This document shows, one piece after another, positions 44,710 to 57,300 of a DNA stretch of 64,000 bases. Made by a program: the position numbers and the translations under genes. A model generated the notes under the pieces. The model ran no database searches and had not been told where the DNA came from. It was given only the letters and a program-made list of their open reading frames with translations. Each line of letters begins with the position of its first letter. Within the stretch, counting starts at the first letter, position 1. The stretch is from Closterium sp. Naga37s-1 (Eukaryota; Streptophyta; Zygnematophyceae; Desmidiales; Closteriaceae): contig CANJKZ010000723.1 of assembly GCA_947471745.1 (NCBI GenBank), positions 8,631,001-8,695,000 of the forward strand, read 5' to 3'.

Positions 44710-47700
44710 CTACTGCTGCACCTCGTCGTCGCCGTCGCCGACGTCGGCCAGACGAACTTGTCCGATGGCGACAGAGCACCGGTTGAAAGCCGAAAAATGC
44801 AGCGCCTTCGCCAGGAAGTCCGCCGGCTGCTCGGTGGTCGGGATGTACTTCAGCCCGAATTTCCCGCGCCTCACCATGTGCTGCAGCCAGGCGTAGCGTC
44901 GCTCCGTGTGCTTGAGGTTGCCTGTCAACCCCAAGCCTTCAGCGACCGTGATTGCCAACTTGTTGTCGACGTGGAGGATGGTCGGCTTCCCAGCGTCGAG
45001 CAGCTTGAATTCCGCAAGGAGGAAACGAAGTCGACGCCCTTCCTTGCCGACATCCGTGGCCGCCACGTACTCCGACTCGGTCGATGACAATGTCGCGCAC
45101 TTGATGCGCGAGCTCGACCAGGAGACGGCGACCCCTCCGTAGACGAACACGTAGCCTCCCGTGCTCGTCCGGTTCTGCTTGTCGCCCGCGTCGTCGGCAT
45201 CGACGTAGCCGATCAGCTCCAACGATTCTGGTTCACCGCCGAACTCCAGGGCAGTGTCGCGGGTGTCGGCGAGGTAGGCGAGGCAGCGGTCGACCTCGCG
45301 CCAATGCTGGTCGCTCCTCACCGTGAGGCCGCTCCCCAGCTTGCTGCAGGCGAACGCGATGTCAGGCCTTGTCGTCGTCGCCGCGAAGTGCAGCGAGCCG
45401 ACCTTCTGCTTGTACTCCTCCTCTTCGCGCTCCTGAGCCTCCTCGTCGTCGAACGTCAGCTGAGCGTAGGCGTCGACCGAGACCGGCGTCTTCGGGACTC
45501 GACCGCCCCGCTCCTCGTCGATGAAGCGCCTGCGCAGCTTGTCGGCGTAGCCCTGCTGGTGAAGCCACAGCTTCCTGGCCGGCCTGTCGCGCACGATCTC
45601 CAGCCCAAGGTACTTCACCACCGGCGAGATCTCGCGCAGCTCGAAGGCGGCCTCCAGCAGCTCCTTCAGCTCCTTCAGCATCACGATGCTGCTGCTAGCG
45701 GCGAGCAGGTCGTCGACGTAGACCAGCACCCAGCAGGTCACTCCGTCGCCGCCGGTCTTGAAGTAGAGCGCCTCGTCGACCTGACTCTTCTTCCAGCCAG
45801 CGCCCAGCAGCACTCCGTCAAGAGCCCTGTACCACAGCAGCGGCGACTGCTTCAGCCCGTAAAGGCTCTTCAGCAGCTTACACACCCGGCCGGTCCCATC
45901 GTCGAAGTAGTCCGGCTGGTACATGTAGAGCACCCTGTCGAGCTTGCTCTGCAGGAAAGCGTTCTTCATGTCGAGCTGCATCAGGTTGAGGTCGAGGACG
46001 GCGACGATGCTGAGGAAGATCCTCAGCGTGACGTAGCTGCTCACCGGCGAGTACGTCTCGTCGTAGTCGGCACCGTACACCTGCGTGAAGCCCTTCACGA
46101 CCAGCCTTGCCTTTTCGCGCTCGACGGTGTCGTCAATGCGGTACTTGGTCGTCAGCACCCCACGTGGGCGTTCGACCAGCTCCCAAGTGCCCATGCCGAT
46201 GAGGCTGCGAATCTCTTCTTCCATGGCGGCCTTCACCGCCTCGCCCTTCCAGCTAGACAGCGCCTCCTTCACCGTCATCGTGGCGATGTCCCAGCGGTGT
46301 TCGGGGTCGGCATGCATGTCGGGGTCGAGCTCCGGTAGGTCTTCATCCTCCTCGGCGTCGTCGTACAACAGGTCATCGTCGACCTCGTCGAACACCGTGG
46401 TGAAGGCAGCTGGCGGTAGGCAGGCGTGGAAGCTCAGCCGCTCCGGTGGCCGTTGAGCTCGACCTGTTCGTCGCAGCTAAGGCTTCGTGATCGGCACTTC
46501 CACCACGTCGCTTTCGGTTGACTCCTCACCCGCCGACTGCTCCCCTTCCTCATCGACGTCCTCGTCGTCGACCAGCTGCTTCGACCCTTCGACCGGCTGC
46601 TCGTCTGCTGCTGACTTCGACAGCTCCCCTGTCGACCGCCCCGGCTGCTGCTCCCCTGTCGGCTGCACCGCTGCTGTTGCCTCCTGTTCGACCGGCTCCC
46701 CTGTCTGCTGCTCCTCTGTTGCCGACGGCTTCCCATCCTGGTCGACGAGCTTGACGCCTTGTCGACCGCCGGCGATGCCATGGGCCGGCGCCACAGGCGA
46801 CGCCTCAAGGCTCCCCTCATCGTCGGTGGTCGACACAGGTGCCGACCCAGGCCGATCTGCGACGGGGAACGGAGGAGCAAGGACAGGGGGAGGGGGAAGA
46901 ACCTCCACAACATCCTCAACAACAGGCTCGTCGACTTCGGCGAGCAACGGAATCGTCGCCGTCGAGGTGTCCGTCGGTGGGTGCGCCTGCGTCCGCTCCG
47001 ACGCCGGCCCATATGTCGCCTTCCACACCTCAAGCGACAGCGTCTCATAGAAGATCACCTCGACCGACGTGACCACCTTGTTGTCGGTCAGGTCGAGCAC
47101 CTCCCAGCCCTTGCTCTCCGGCGACACGCCCAGGTGAAGCCCCCAGCGAGCCTTCGGCGCCAGCTTCCCACCGCGCTGCTGGTCAGGAACCAGGAACTGC
47201 ACCATGCAGCCCCACACCCGCGCCAGCGTGAGGTCAGGCTTCGTCCCGGTCAGCAGCTGGTACGGAGTCGTCCCCGGCGGCGTCGTCGACCGCTCCAAGC
47301 AGTTGCGCACCCAGACCGCCTGTCGAAGAGCAAGGTGCCACCAGTGATGCTGCACGCCCATGTGCAGCAGCATCGTCCGCACAGACTCGACGACCGTGCG
47401 CATCTCCCGCTCAGCCATCCCATTCTGCTGCGGAGTGTAGGGGCACGTCAGGTCGTGGACGATGTCCTTCCCGTCGACGAAGTCGGTGAACGCCTTGCCG
47501 AGGAACTCCCCTCCTCGATCGGAGCGAAGCGACAACACCGACTTCTTCGTCTGCCGTTCCACGAGCACCAGCCACCGCTGGAACTCCCGCAGCACGTCGC
47601 TCTTCTTAGCGACCGGCATTGCCCATACAAATCGAGTATGGCGATCCTTCAGCAACAAGAAGTACAAGCTGCCATCTTTGGCAGCCACCCGAAATGGCCC

Positions 47701-49875
47701 GCACAAGTCAATGTGCACGACAGCTAGCGCCTCCGCTGCGTCCGAGCCCTTGGCGGGGAAGGTGTGCCGCGCCAGCTTTCCTCCGACGCACGAGACACAC
47801 GGCGGGTCTGCTCCGGTCGACGACGTGATGTCGAGCCCATCAGCAACATCATGTTTCGCCGAGCTCTTGATCGTGTCGACGCTGACGTGTGCGAGCCGCG
47901 CATGCATCCTATCGGGGGTCGTCTTCGTCGCCGAGACGATCGTCCGCAGAGCCACCACCTCGGTCGACGACGACTGCGTCGAGCAGGGGCGAAGGTCGGT
48001 GCAGAGTACCCGTCCGGTGTAGCGTGCTCGACCGAGTACCTCCCCGCTCGCAGCGACGAGCAGCATCTCGTCGCCATCGCCTTGCAGCAGCACTCCGCTC
48101 TCCTTCAGCTGGCCGGCAGACAGCAGGTTCGCCTGTACGCCCGGAACGTAGAGTACGTCGGGGATGAAGACCTGCTTCCCGGCCTCTCCTTGCAGAGCGA
48201 TGGTTCCGCGGCCCTCGACAGGCTGCAATGCCCCGTTGAACCCACGCACGTGCTTCACCCCGTCGCTCGGCCCCATGTCGACGAAGACCGACTTCGTCCC
48301 CATCAGGTGGTGGGAGCACCCGCTGTCGAGCAGCACCGCCATCGGGTTGGCCTGCACAGCTACCGCCACCGCCTGGAAGTCCTCGCCAGCCTCCGGCGCC
48401 AGCGAGACCGTCGGCTCCACCATGCCGACCATCGAGCACGACGCCTCCCTGTCGCCTCGGCTCTTGCCGCTGGAGCTGTCGACGTCCTTCGTCGACGACG
48501 TCTTCTTCGACGCTTGCTTCTCCTTACACAACTTCTCATCTCGACGGGGGCGACGACTGGCAGATCGACCGCGGCCTCCCTTGTTGTCGTCCTCGTCGTT
48601 GTCATCGCGGTCGGGGCACTCGAAGGAGAGATGGTCGGGGTCGCCGCAGATCCAGCACTCCCGCCGTCGACCACCACCTCGTCAACCCTTGTCCCGCGTC
48701 GACCGCTTCTCGTCGACGTCCTTCGTCGACCGCCCACCTCCGCTACCACCTCCGCCCGGCTTCCTGCGCTGCTCCTGCTGACGATAAGGCTTCGTCGGTG
48801 CGGCGTAACTCGCCTGCGGAAGGAACTCCGTAGGCTGTTCTGCCTCCTGCATCGCCTCATCCTGGAGGATGTAGCTGGTGAGGGAGTCCTCGTCGAGGGA
48901 CTCACGTGTGCCGGGCACCATCATAAACCTCTTCATGAGGTTGTAGCTGCGCGGCAGGCCCTTGAGGACGTGGGTGATGTAGGACGCCGTCGAGTATTCG
49001 GCACCCGCCATCCTCATCTCAGCTAGGATCCGTCGAGCACGGTTGCAGTAGTCCGTCGCCGACTCCTGCTCGCCCATCCGAATGTGAGTCATCTTCTCCT
49101 CCAGCTGTCCGATGTACAGGTCGTCCCTGGCCTGGTACGTCGACATGATGAAGCGCCACGCCTGGTGACCAGCATCCAGTCACTCTCGACAGCTCCTGAG
49201 CGCTAGCTGCACCACCGGCGAGCAGCACCTCGAGATGACCATGAAGGTGAGCAGATGAGCTGAACGAAACTCCCCACGCAGCTCGACATCCTCCTCGGGT
49301 GGAGTTGGCACGGTGCCGTCGACGAAGCCCTTCAGCCCGGCGACCTCCAGCTGAGGTTCTATCGACTCCCTCCAGGTGATGAGGTCCCGTCGACCTTGCA
49401 GCGGTGCAACGGTGATCCGGTCCGGTGAGAATTTGAAGTAGCCATACGCCGGTGCAATCCCGCCTGCAGTCACATGCGTCGTCGCCGAGAGCCCCCCACC
49501 GCTTCGTAGAGGAGAGCGACGTCGAACATCGACGTCGGCACGCGAGCTGCCTGCAGCCGCCGTCGACCGCTGCACTCGCGCCTGGATTCGGTCGACACCA
49601 CCATCGACCTTGATCACCCCTCTCTGCCTCGTGCCGTTGCTGCCGCTGACTCGTGCACCACCGTCGACCTCTTCGTCGACGCCACCTTCGTTGCGCACCG
49701 GTTGAGGAGAAGCAGGACGGGAAGGGTGTTCCGTCGCCCACTGCGACCGGATGCCCAACTCGGCGATCACCAAGGAGATCGTCCCGTACTCGCCATCCGC
49801 GTGGCGTCTCCTCGCATCAGCCAAACGTGCCTCCAAGGTGTCCGCTACGCCCGCATCAATGACAGGGTCGACCAT
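44710..49875 (-). pseudogene. Copia Gag-Pol with three premature stops, otherwise in one frame
   Basis: The frame from ATG at 49875 to the TAG at 44710 spans 1722 codons with no frameshift. Premature stops are TGA at 49180-49182, TGA at 48682-48684 and TAG at 46477-46479. Domains seen: Gag with a UBN2-like region (MSTYQARDDLYIGQLEEKM), zinc knuckle CWICGDPDHLSFEC just after the second stop, protease LLDSGCSHHLMG, integrase (CVSCVGG, SLRSDRGGEF, PQQNGMAERE), reverse transcriptase with LVYVDD, and RNase H (SSTESEYVA, HVDNKLA). The sequence is extraordinarily rich in GTCGAC, reflecting Val-Asp and Ser-Thr codons. It cannot make a full polyprotein. A distinct lineage from the intact element upstream. 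Confidence 0.93.
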
Positions 49876-49879
49876 GGCG

Positions 49880-51011
49880 ATTCACGGGAGAAATCGGCAA
49901 GAGTTTCCACTAGCAAAGTTGGAATTACAGAATGATTGAACAAGCAATGACATAATGACTACATCAGGCGCCTAGCAACCCTGCAGCGAGCCTGGTCGAC
50001 CGCCAGCACAGCTCGGTCAACCGCCTGCCAGCGTTGCGTAGAGGAGCCGCGCCAGCACTGCAGAAGGGCGACCTGCCAACAGAGCAGGTCGACGGCGTGC
50101 CAACGCTGCAGCAGAGCGGCTGTCCAGCATTGCCCCGTAGAATACAGCAGTGCGCACGCTCGCAGGTGCGCGCAGACGATTGGCCCGACTTGCCTCGTTG
50201 GGCATCCATCGGCTGTTGTCTGCGCCTGACGAGCCACATCGACTTCGGGATACCAGCCCGCAGTCGCCTTCGCCATCGCGACCTCGACGACGTTCGCGTG
50301 CCTCCGCAGAACTCGTCGAGCAGGTTACCCGATCGACCCGGTCGACCACCAGGTGCTTCCGGTCGACCATCACTGCTACTGGTCGACCCCCAGGTCCCTC
50401 TGGTTGACTACCAGGCGCCCCTGGTCGACCACAGCTCCCGTCGAGCTACCCTCTGGTCGACGGACCCCTTCCGTCGACCGGAACAGTCAGCGGTTGTCGC
50501 CGAGCTCCCCTCGTCGACCGCTGCTCACTTGCCAGGTCGACGGACTGCTCCGTCGACCTCCTGGTCGAACTGCAGGTCGACGGGATGCTCCGGAGACCTC
50601 CCGGTCGAGCTGTAGGTCGACGGGATGCTCCGGAGACCTTCCGGTCGAGCTGTAGGTCGACGGGATGCTCCGGAGACCTCCCGGTCGAGCTGCAGGTCGA
50701 CGGGATGCTTCGGAGACCTCCCGGTCGAGCTGCAGGTCGACGGGATGCTCCGGAGACCTCCCGGTCGAGCTGCAGGTCGACGGGATGCTCCGGAGACCTC
50801 CCGGTCGAGCTGCAGGACCTGGTCGACGTCCCACTCGTCGCCCAGACTAGTCAGTTGCAGCTGTCGAGCTCCCTGTCGGTCCCCTGCAGCTCGACGAAGC
50901 CTGTCGAGCAGCTCTCCCACTGTGAACGGTCGGCTGCTACTCCCATACATCCGACCAAGTCGTCGGCATTGCCCAAGCGAGGGCGGGGCCAACACTCCAT
51001 TCCCGTTAACA
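49880..51011 (-). repeat. 5' LTR of the degraded copia element, truncated in U5
   Basis: Matches the left LTR from the TTAACA end to CCCGTGAAT, then jumps to the gag start (CGCCATGG). It carries about seven copies of the 40-bp unit (50570-50816), against three in the left LTR, plus a local insert and a deletion. Confidence 0.9.
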
Positions 51012-51050
51012 GATGGAAGGAGGGAGAATGGGGCGAGGTGATGGAAAGGG
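51012..51050 (+). repeat. Remnant of the 28-bp minisatellite right of the copia insertion
   Basis: GATGGAAGGAGGGAGAATGG and a following partial unit, identical in type to the array ending at 43515. Confidence 0.9.
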
Positions 51051-52745
51051 TAAGCACCCTCTGACTTCACACGCGCTGTGGAGAGAGTGGCTCCCGACGG
51101 GACGAAGCACCCGAAGGACCTCCAGGCTCAGCATCCCCAGACTCCACACGCGCAGGCTCAGCACCCTCAGGCTCCGCACCCCCAGACTTAGCAACCCCAG
51201 GCTCAGCACCCCAAGGCTCAGCACCCCCAGACTCAGCACCCCCAGGCTCCACACGCTCAGGCTCAGCACCCCCAGACCCGGCACCCACAGGCTCAGCACC
51301 CCTAGCAGCACCAGAGTCAACAGCGACCTCGACAGGCTCGACTGCGTCTACCTGGGACACACCTGAGGGGGCAGGACCCTGAGGGGGGAGGGGGTCTACC
51401 GGGGGAGGACCAGGTGCGAGAAAGAGCGGCGGGAGGGAAAGGGGGGCAGTGCGGTAGGGGAAGAGACGGTAGTAAGGAACCGACTCGTCAAACGTGACGT
51501 CCTGTGAGGACAGAACATGGCGCGAGGTGGGGTGGTAAAACTGCCAACTGGGCGCGTCAGGGGGGAAGCCAAGGAAGACGCAGGGAACAGCACGGGAGGA
51601 CAGCTTGTCCGCAGACAAGTCGCGGACGAAAGCTCGAGATCCCTAGACACGGAACGCAGACGCATCGCCAACCTTCCCCGTCCACTGTAGAGTAGGTGTG
51701 GTCTCCGGCATGGAGACCCGGGGCTGGAGGTTGAGCTGATGCGCAGCGTACTGAACCGCGAACGACCACAAAAAATGGGGAGCAGCCGCATGGATCATGG
51801 ACGTACGAGCGACATCCATGACCATGCCAATGTGGCGCTCAACAATCCCATTTTGCTGCGGAGAGGCCGGAAGCGTGAACGTCTGGCGGATGCCCTCCGC
51901 ACGACAGAAGGCTCGCAGAAGGTCGGAGGAAAACTCTCCACCTCTGTCGGAGTGCAGACGCAGAACAGGAAGGTCCGAGCCGAAACTCTCGCTGAGCTGA
52001 TGACAGGCAGCGCTGATCCAGTCGATCAGCACCTCAGTGACCTCACCCTTGCGGCACAAGGGGAAGACTGTGGTGTAACGCGAGTAGTCGTCAACGACCA
52101 GCGGAAAGTAGCGCTCGTGACCCTGTCCACGGACGCGGGCGGGGCCCCACACGTCCATGTGAAGAGTCTGCAGGGGAGCCTCCGTCGGAGGGAACTCGGA
52201 GGAGTGAGGAGCGGCGCGCTGCCGCCCCTCGACGTAAGGAACGCAGGTAGGGGCAGGCCCCGGGGGAAGGGGAGGGAGCGACCGGGGAAGACCAGTGACA
52301 AGGACACGGGAGGCCATGCCTCGGAGACGAGGCAGGGAGGGGTGACCAAGGTGGTGGTGCCAGAGGAGAGTCTGGTGAGACAGGAGGCAACACGAACAGG
52401 GGGCAGACTCAGGACCAGACCGGGACATTGCAACAAACACCTGACCCGACGCGGCTACCTGATCGGACTCAGCAACCGGAGGAGACACGGTAGTCAGGGT
52501 GTACAGGCTCGACCCAGGCTGACGGGTGAACGTGGCCAGGTGCCGGCCCGTCCGAGTACACGAACAGTGGGTCACCCGCTGACCTCCAGGAGTGAACTGG
52601 TCAACCCACGCGTCGTGAAGGTCAGCTCCACTCACCAAGTTCGTGGAGAACGAGGGGAGGTGGAGGCTAATTAAAGAGCCAGACGGGACAACGGACACGA
52701 CAAAACCGTGGAGGAGTGTGCAAGGACCGGACCCCCAGAGGGGCT
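51051..52745 (-). pseudogene. Internal copia fragment (protease end to integrase), third family
   Basis: The same family as the elements at 53.9-64.0 kb. One frame runs from about 52745 to 51067 with a TAG at 51643-51645 where the relative at 57.9 kb has Trp (VWGSRAFV). It shows the end of the protease region (FSTNLVSGADL), the integrase zinc region (HHHLGHPSL), the catalytic core (VVDDYSRY, LHSDRGGEFSSD, PQQNGIVERH) and a Gly-Ala-Glu-Pro-rich linker. Gag, RT, RNase H and LTRs are missing. The left edge abuts satellite sequence and the right edge abuts CACTCACCCACC-type repeats. Confidence 0.9.
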
Positions 52746-53945
52746 ACCCTCCACCTAATCACTCGTGACCAGCAAACCACCTACCCTTCTACCACCCAAC
52801 CAGCCACCAACCTTCAACTTCCAAAACACTCACCACCCATCTCACTCTCCCACCCACGATAGCGGGTTTCAGCCCCAGTCTCTCTTTCCACTCACCCACC
52901 TTAGCAAATTCAACCTCCATTTTTCTCTCCCACCCGCCCACCTGAGACAATTCAGCCTCCATCTCTCTCCCACTCACAACCTTAGGGGATTCAGCCTCGA
53001 CCCCTCTCTCCCACTCAATCACCAACCCTAGGAGAATCAACTCTTGGGAATTCAGCACCCATCTTACTTTCCCACTCTCCCACCTGAGTGGAGTCAGCCC
53101 CCCATCCTACCTTCCACTCACCCACTTAAAGGATTTCAGTCCCCATCCCTCTCTCCCACTCACCCACCTTAGGGGATTCAGCCCCCATCTCCCAGCCACA
53201 CTCACCCACCCTAGGACAGTCAGGCCCCATCCCTCTCCCTCTCAACCACCTTGGGAAATTCAGCCCCGAATCCTCTCTACCACTCACTTACCCACCTTAG
53301 GTTAGGGGTTTCAGCCCCCACCCCTCTCTCACTCTCACCTTAGGTTAGGGGTTTCAGGCCCCATCCCTCTCTCCCACTCAACCGCCTTGATTTCAACCCC
53401 CATCCCTCACTCGACTCACCAAAGGAGGGGTTTCAGGCCCATCACTCTCCCCGCCCACCAACCTTTCTCCCCCCTGGCGGGTTTCATCGCCCCTTTCTCC
53501 TCGCCCTCTCACACTACTTACCATGGGGGATTCAGGCCCCCACCATTGCCCCTCACTCAACTACACTTGAGGTTTCAGACCCTCTTTCTCCTCGCCCTCT
53601 CACTCCACTTACCCTGGGGATTCAGGCCCCCACCATTGCCCCTCACTCAACTCACCCTGGGGTTTCAGCCCCTTCTCTTCCACTCACCCTCCCAAGGGGG
53701 TTTCAGCCCCTTCCTTTCCACTCATCTCCCAAGGGTTTTCAGTCCCTTCTCTCCACTCACCCACCCAAGGGGTTTCTGCCCCTTCTTTCCACTCACCCAT
53801 CCAAGGGGTCTCAACCCCTTCTCTTCCACTCACCCACCCAAGGGGATTCAGCCCCTTATTTTCCACTCATTCTCCCAAGGGGCTTCAGCCCCTACCTTTC
53901 CACTCACCCCTCCCAAGGGGCTTCAGCCCCTCCTCACCTTCACTT
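52746..53945 (+). repeat. Degenerate repeat array of CACTCACCCACC...TTCAGCCCC type
   Basis: Roughly 25-30 variable units of 40-50 bases, each with CACTCACCCACC, AGGGG and TTCAGCCCC. The same motif appears in small numbers at 19500-19580 and 27690-27790, linking this region to the segmental duplication. Confidence 0.8.
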
Positions 53946-54081
53946 TGTTAGAATCTAGAGACAGGAATGAATGCAGTATGAAAGAGTTGGGTACAAGTAT
54001 GAAACCCTAAACGGGGCTGTACCCCATATTGGCTACCCCACTACAGCCTAACCATATATATCAAACATTTAATTTGAGACA
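53946..54081 (-). repeat. Short 3' LTR (136 bp) of the third-family copia element
   Basis: Bounded by TG and CA and by a polypurine tract on the inner side. It contains the line CCCTAAACGGGGCTGTACCC. Confidence 0.7.
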
Positions 54082-54305
54082 CCCCCATAGGCAAAGTGGG
54101 GGAGAGCAAGGGGTCACAAGACCAGTCAAGAGAAGCAAAGCAAGCTCAGGGTGGATCACAACGTCACCACACACACTAAGCACAAGCAAAGGGCCACAAG
54201 GCCAGTTCACATGCAGAGGTACTTATGCAACAACAACAGTACAGTGATCTCTACCTAGCAGAGCAAGCATGCAGGTATATATATAGATCACAGTACAAGT
54301 AAAGT

Positions 54306-57300
54306 CTACAGCAAGTGAGGAAAAGTGGGCACAAGGCCTAACAAAGTGCAGAAACGCTGATGATCACCAGACGGAAGTGCCTTGGTGAATATATCAGCAG
54401 TGTTGGCCCGAGTGGCCACGTGAGCAAGACGAAGCTGACCACGCTGCTGCAACTCTCGAGCCAGGAAGTAACGCAGAGCGATGTGCTTCGTTCTGTGCTC
54501 TAGTCTGTGCTCCTGACACAAGGCAATGGCGGCCTTGTTGTCGACGTACAGCACTGGAGGAGAACGAGGACGCTCTCCCAAGTCGGTCAGCAGGCAGGTG
54601 AGCCAGCGCAACTCCTGTGCAGCCATGGCTGTGGCGTAGATCTCAGCCTCACAACTGGAGCTGAGAACTGAAGACGAGCGTGTAGAACGCCAAGAAACTG
54701 AACCAGAGCCAAGGCTGAAGGTGTAACCCTGTGACGACCGCTGCGTAGCCTGGTCGTCAACCCAAGAAGCGTCCGAGTGCCCAGTGAGGACAACGTCGCT
54801 CCGTCCTCCAAGCACGAGCCCCATGCCCGATGTACTGCACAAGTAGCGTAGTACCCTCTTAGCAGCATCCATGTGCACCTTTCGGTGCCGACTAGGAGCC
54901 ACGTAGCGAGCGAGAAGGCCAAGAGGGTACGCAAGGTCAGGACGAGTGCAGGTCATCAGGTACATGAGGCAGCCCACGAGCTCTGGGTAAGGACCATTCG
55001 GCTCTACTGACTCGTCCGAAGGTGGAGCAGAGAGTGAGTGACCTGTAGCCAGAGGAGTGGCCTGTGCCGAGGACCAAGTGAAGCCGAAGCGCTGAAGGAC
55101 CTGCTGCACCATGTGTGACTGAGTCAGTGTGATGGTGCGGCGTGCTCTGTCCCGGGTGATCTGCAAGCCAAGGTAACTGCATAGCTCACCCAGGTCTGTG
55201 CACGTGTGTCTCTTCTGCAACTCCGACTTCACCAGGGCGAGAGCCTCAGTGTCAGCAGTGGCAAAGACCAAGTCGTTGACGTACACGAGGATATAGAACG
55301 GCGGCAGCGAAGTGTCTGTGCGCAGAAACAGTGACGAGTCAGCAGTCGAAGGAGCAAACCCAAGAGCCGCAAGTGTCGTCCTCAGTGTGTCGTGCCACTC
55401 ACGCGGAGCCTGGCGGAGACCGTAGACTGGCCACCGGAGGCTCCACTGGGTACAAGGAGGGAACGACCCAGTGAAGCCAGGTGGGCGGCGCAACCAGATC
55501 TCCTCGTGCAGGCTGCCCTGTAAGAAAGCTGTGCTGAAGTCAAGCGAGTGAAGCTCGTAGTCACGCTGAGCGGCAACGTGCAGCAGCACCCGAAGAGTGG
55601 TCATCTTTGGGGTGGGGGAGAAGGTCTGGAAGAAGTCAACTCCCTCCCGCTGACTGAAGCCTCGAGCAATGTAACGAGCCTTGAAGACAGGCGGAGAACC
55701 TGGCGGCCGCTTCACCCTGAAAATCCACATGCCGTCGACGATGTTCGCCCCGGGAGGGGGAACCTCATCGACGTAAGTGCCTGTGGACTTCCAGGATGCC
55801 ATCTCTGCGTCCATGGCTGTCTGCCACTGAGAGGAGTACTCACCCGCGATCGCCTCAGCGTAAGAGCGTGGGGTCGGGATGTCTGGTGCATCCAGGTCTC
55901 CCTCAGGGGCAAGCAGCATGGCCACGAGATGAGGCGCAGCAGCCGCAAGACACTCAAGGTCCTCGTGCCTGTCCTCAAGGACGTCCATGCTAAGAGCACA
56001 CTCACCCCCGACGGACGGAGGACAGACAGACTCAGACTCAGCAACAAGACTAGCAGCGTAGTCTAGACGACAGGCAGCAGCAAAGTCAACAAGCTCAGCG
56101 ACCAAGGCAGACGCAGCAGCAGACTCGAACGACGGGTCAGTGACAACAGTGGCTAACAGACGCGTGACAGTAGGGTGCTCAGCACGAAACTGGTCAGACT
56201 CAGGGTCCGCAACGCCAGGCAGAGGGGACGCAGGGGGAGACGGCAGAGGAACACGCTGTGGAGGAGAGGAAGGACGACGGACTACGAGGTGGGTTCCGGG
56301 GACAGCCGGCTGACGCGGACGAGGAACACGACGACCGGAACGGACAGGCGAGACAGGACGCGACCCAGGCTCACGACGCTCAATAAGACCCCGTGTCTGC
56401 TCAGTGTAAGGAGAAGGAGCAGGCGGCGGTAAGCCAGGCTGTAACGGAAGACCAGTAGACGAAGGGAGACTAAGAACCTGGCGAAGCACAGAGTCAGGCG
56501 GTGGCTGAGACGACGGAGACGGTGGAGCGAAGAACAGGCGCGACTGTGCAGTGCCACCAGCACCAACAACTCCAGTACCTCCAGCAGCTCCAGAACCCTC
56601 AGCGCCAGCTCCTCCAGGACCGGCTCCACCAGCAGCAGCACCCCCAGAACCGGCACCTCCAGTCCCAGGGTCTCCAGCCTCAGAGTCTCCAGCAGCAGCA
56701 CTCCCAGACCCAGGGTCTCCAGCAGTAGCACCCTCAAGCACAGCACCTCCAGCCCCAGCAGCTCTAGTACCTCCAGTACGAGCACCTCCGGGACCAGCGA
56801 CTCCAGCACCTCCAGGAGACAAAGGACCAGCACCACTCCCAGCTCCAGTGACGTCAGCAGAAGCACCTCCAGCGGCAGAGCCCCGAGCTCCAGAAGCGCG
56901 ACCCTGACGGCGACTGTACCAGTCGTGCAGCTGCTGTGAGGTGAGAGGCACACGCGGACGAAGGCGGCTACTCCAAGGAGACCGCACAACAGCAGGCTCA
57001 GAACCCTCAGAGGCAGTACCGCCAGTACCAGTGTCACCAGCAGCTCCAGAACCTCCAGCGCCAGCACCTCCAGTACCAGCGTCACCAGCAGCCCCAGAAC
57101 CTCCAGCGCCAGCACCCGCAGCAGCTCCAGAACCTCCAGCTCCAGCGCCACCAGCGCCAGCACCTCCAACAGCTCCAGAACCTCCAGCGCCAGCACCCGC
57201 AGCAGCTCCAGAACCTCCAGCTCCAGCGCCACCCGCAGCAGGGCCCCCAACTCCAGTAGCTCGACCCTGACGGCTAACGTACCACTCACGCAGCTACTGT

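Larger units (their letters stand above)
43516..51011 (-). mobile_element. Degraded Ty1/copia retrotransposon inserted in the minisatellite
   Basis: Minus-strand element. The left (3') LTR is 43516-44580 and the right (5') LTR is 49880-51011. Target duplications GATGG lie at 43511-43515 and 51012-51016, both from the satellite unit. Gag-Pol is in one frame broken by three stops. The right LTR lacks the last 100 bp of U5 present in the left LTR, and no primer binding site separates it from the gag ATG at 49875. Confidence 0.92.

Noticed and set aside
45304-46338. Long plus-strand frames opposite copia pol (also 36.7-38.4 and 47.8-49.0 kb)
   Set aside because: Antisense shadows of GC-rich coding sequence with no motif of their own.
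44182-51070. Arg/Pro/Ser-rich frames in the LTRs of the degraded copia element
   Set aside because: They come from the 40-bp repeats and are present on both strands.
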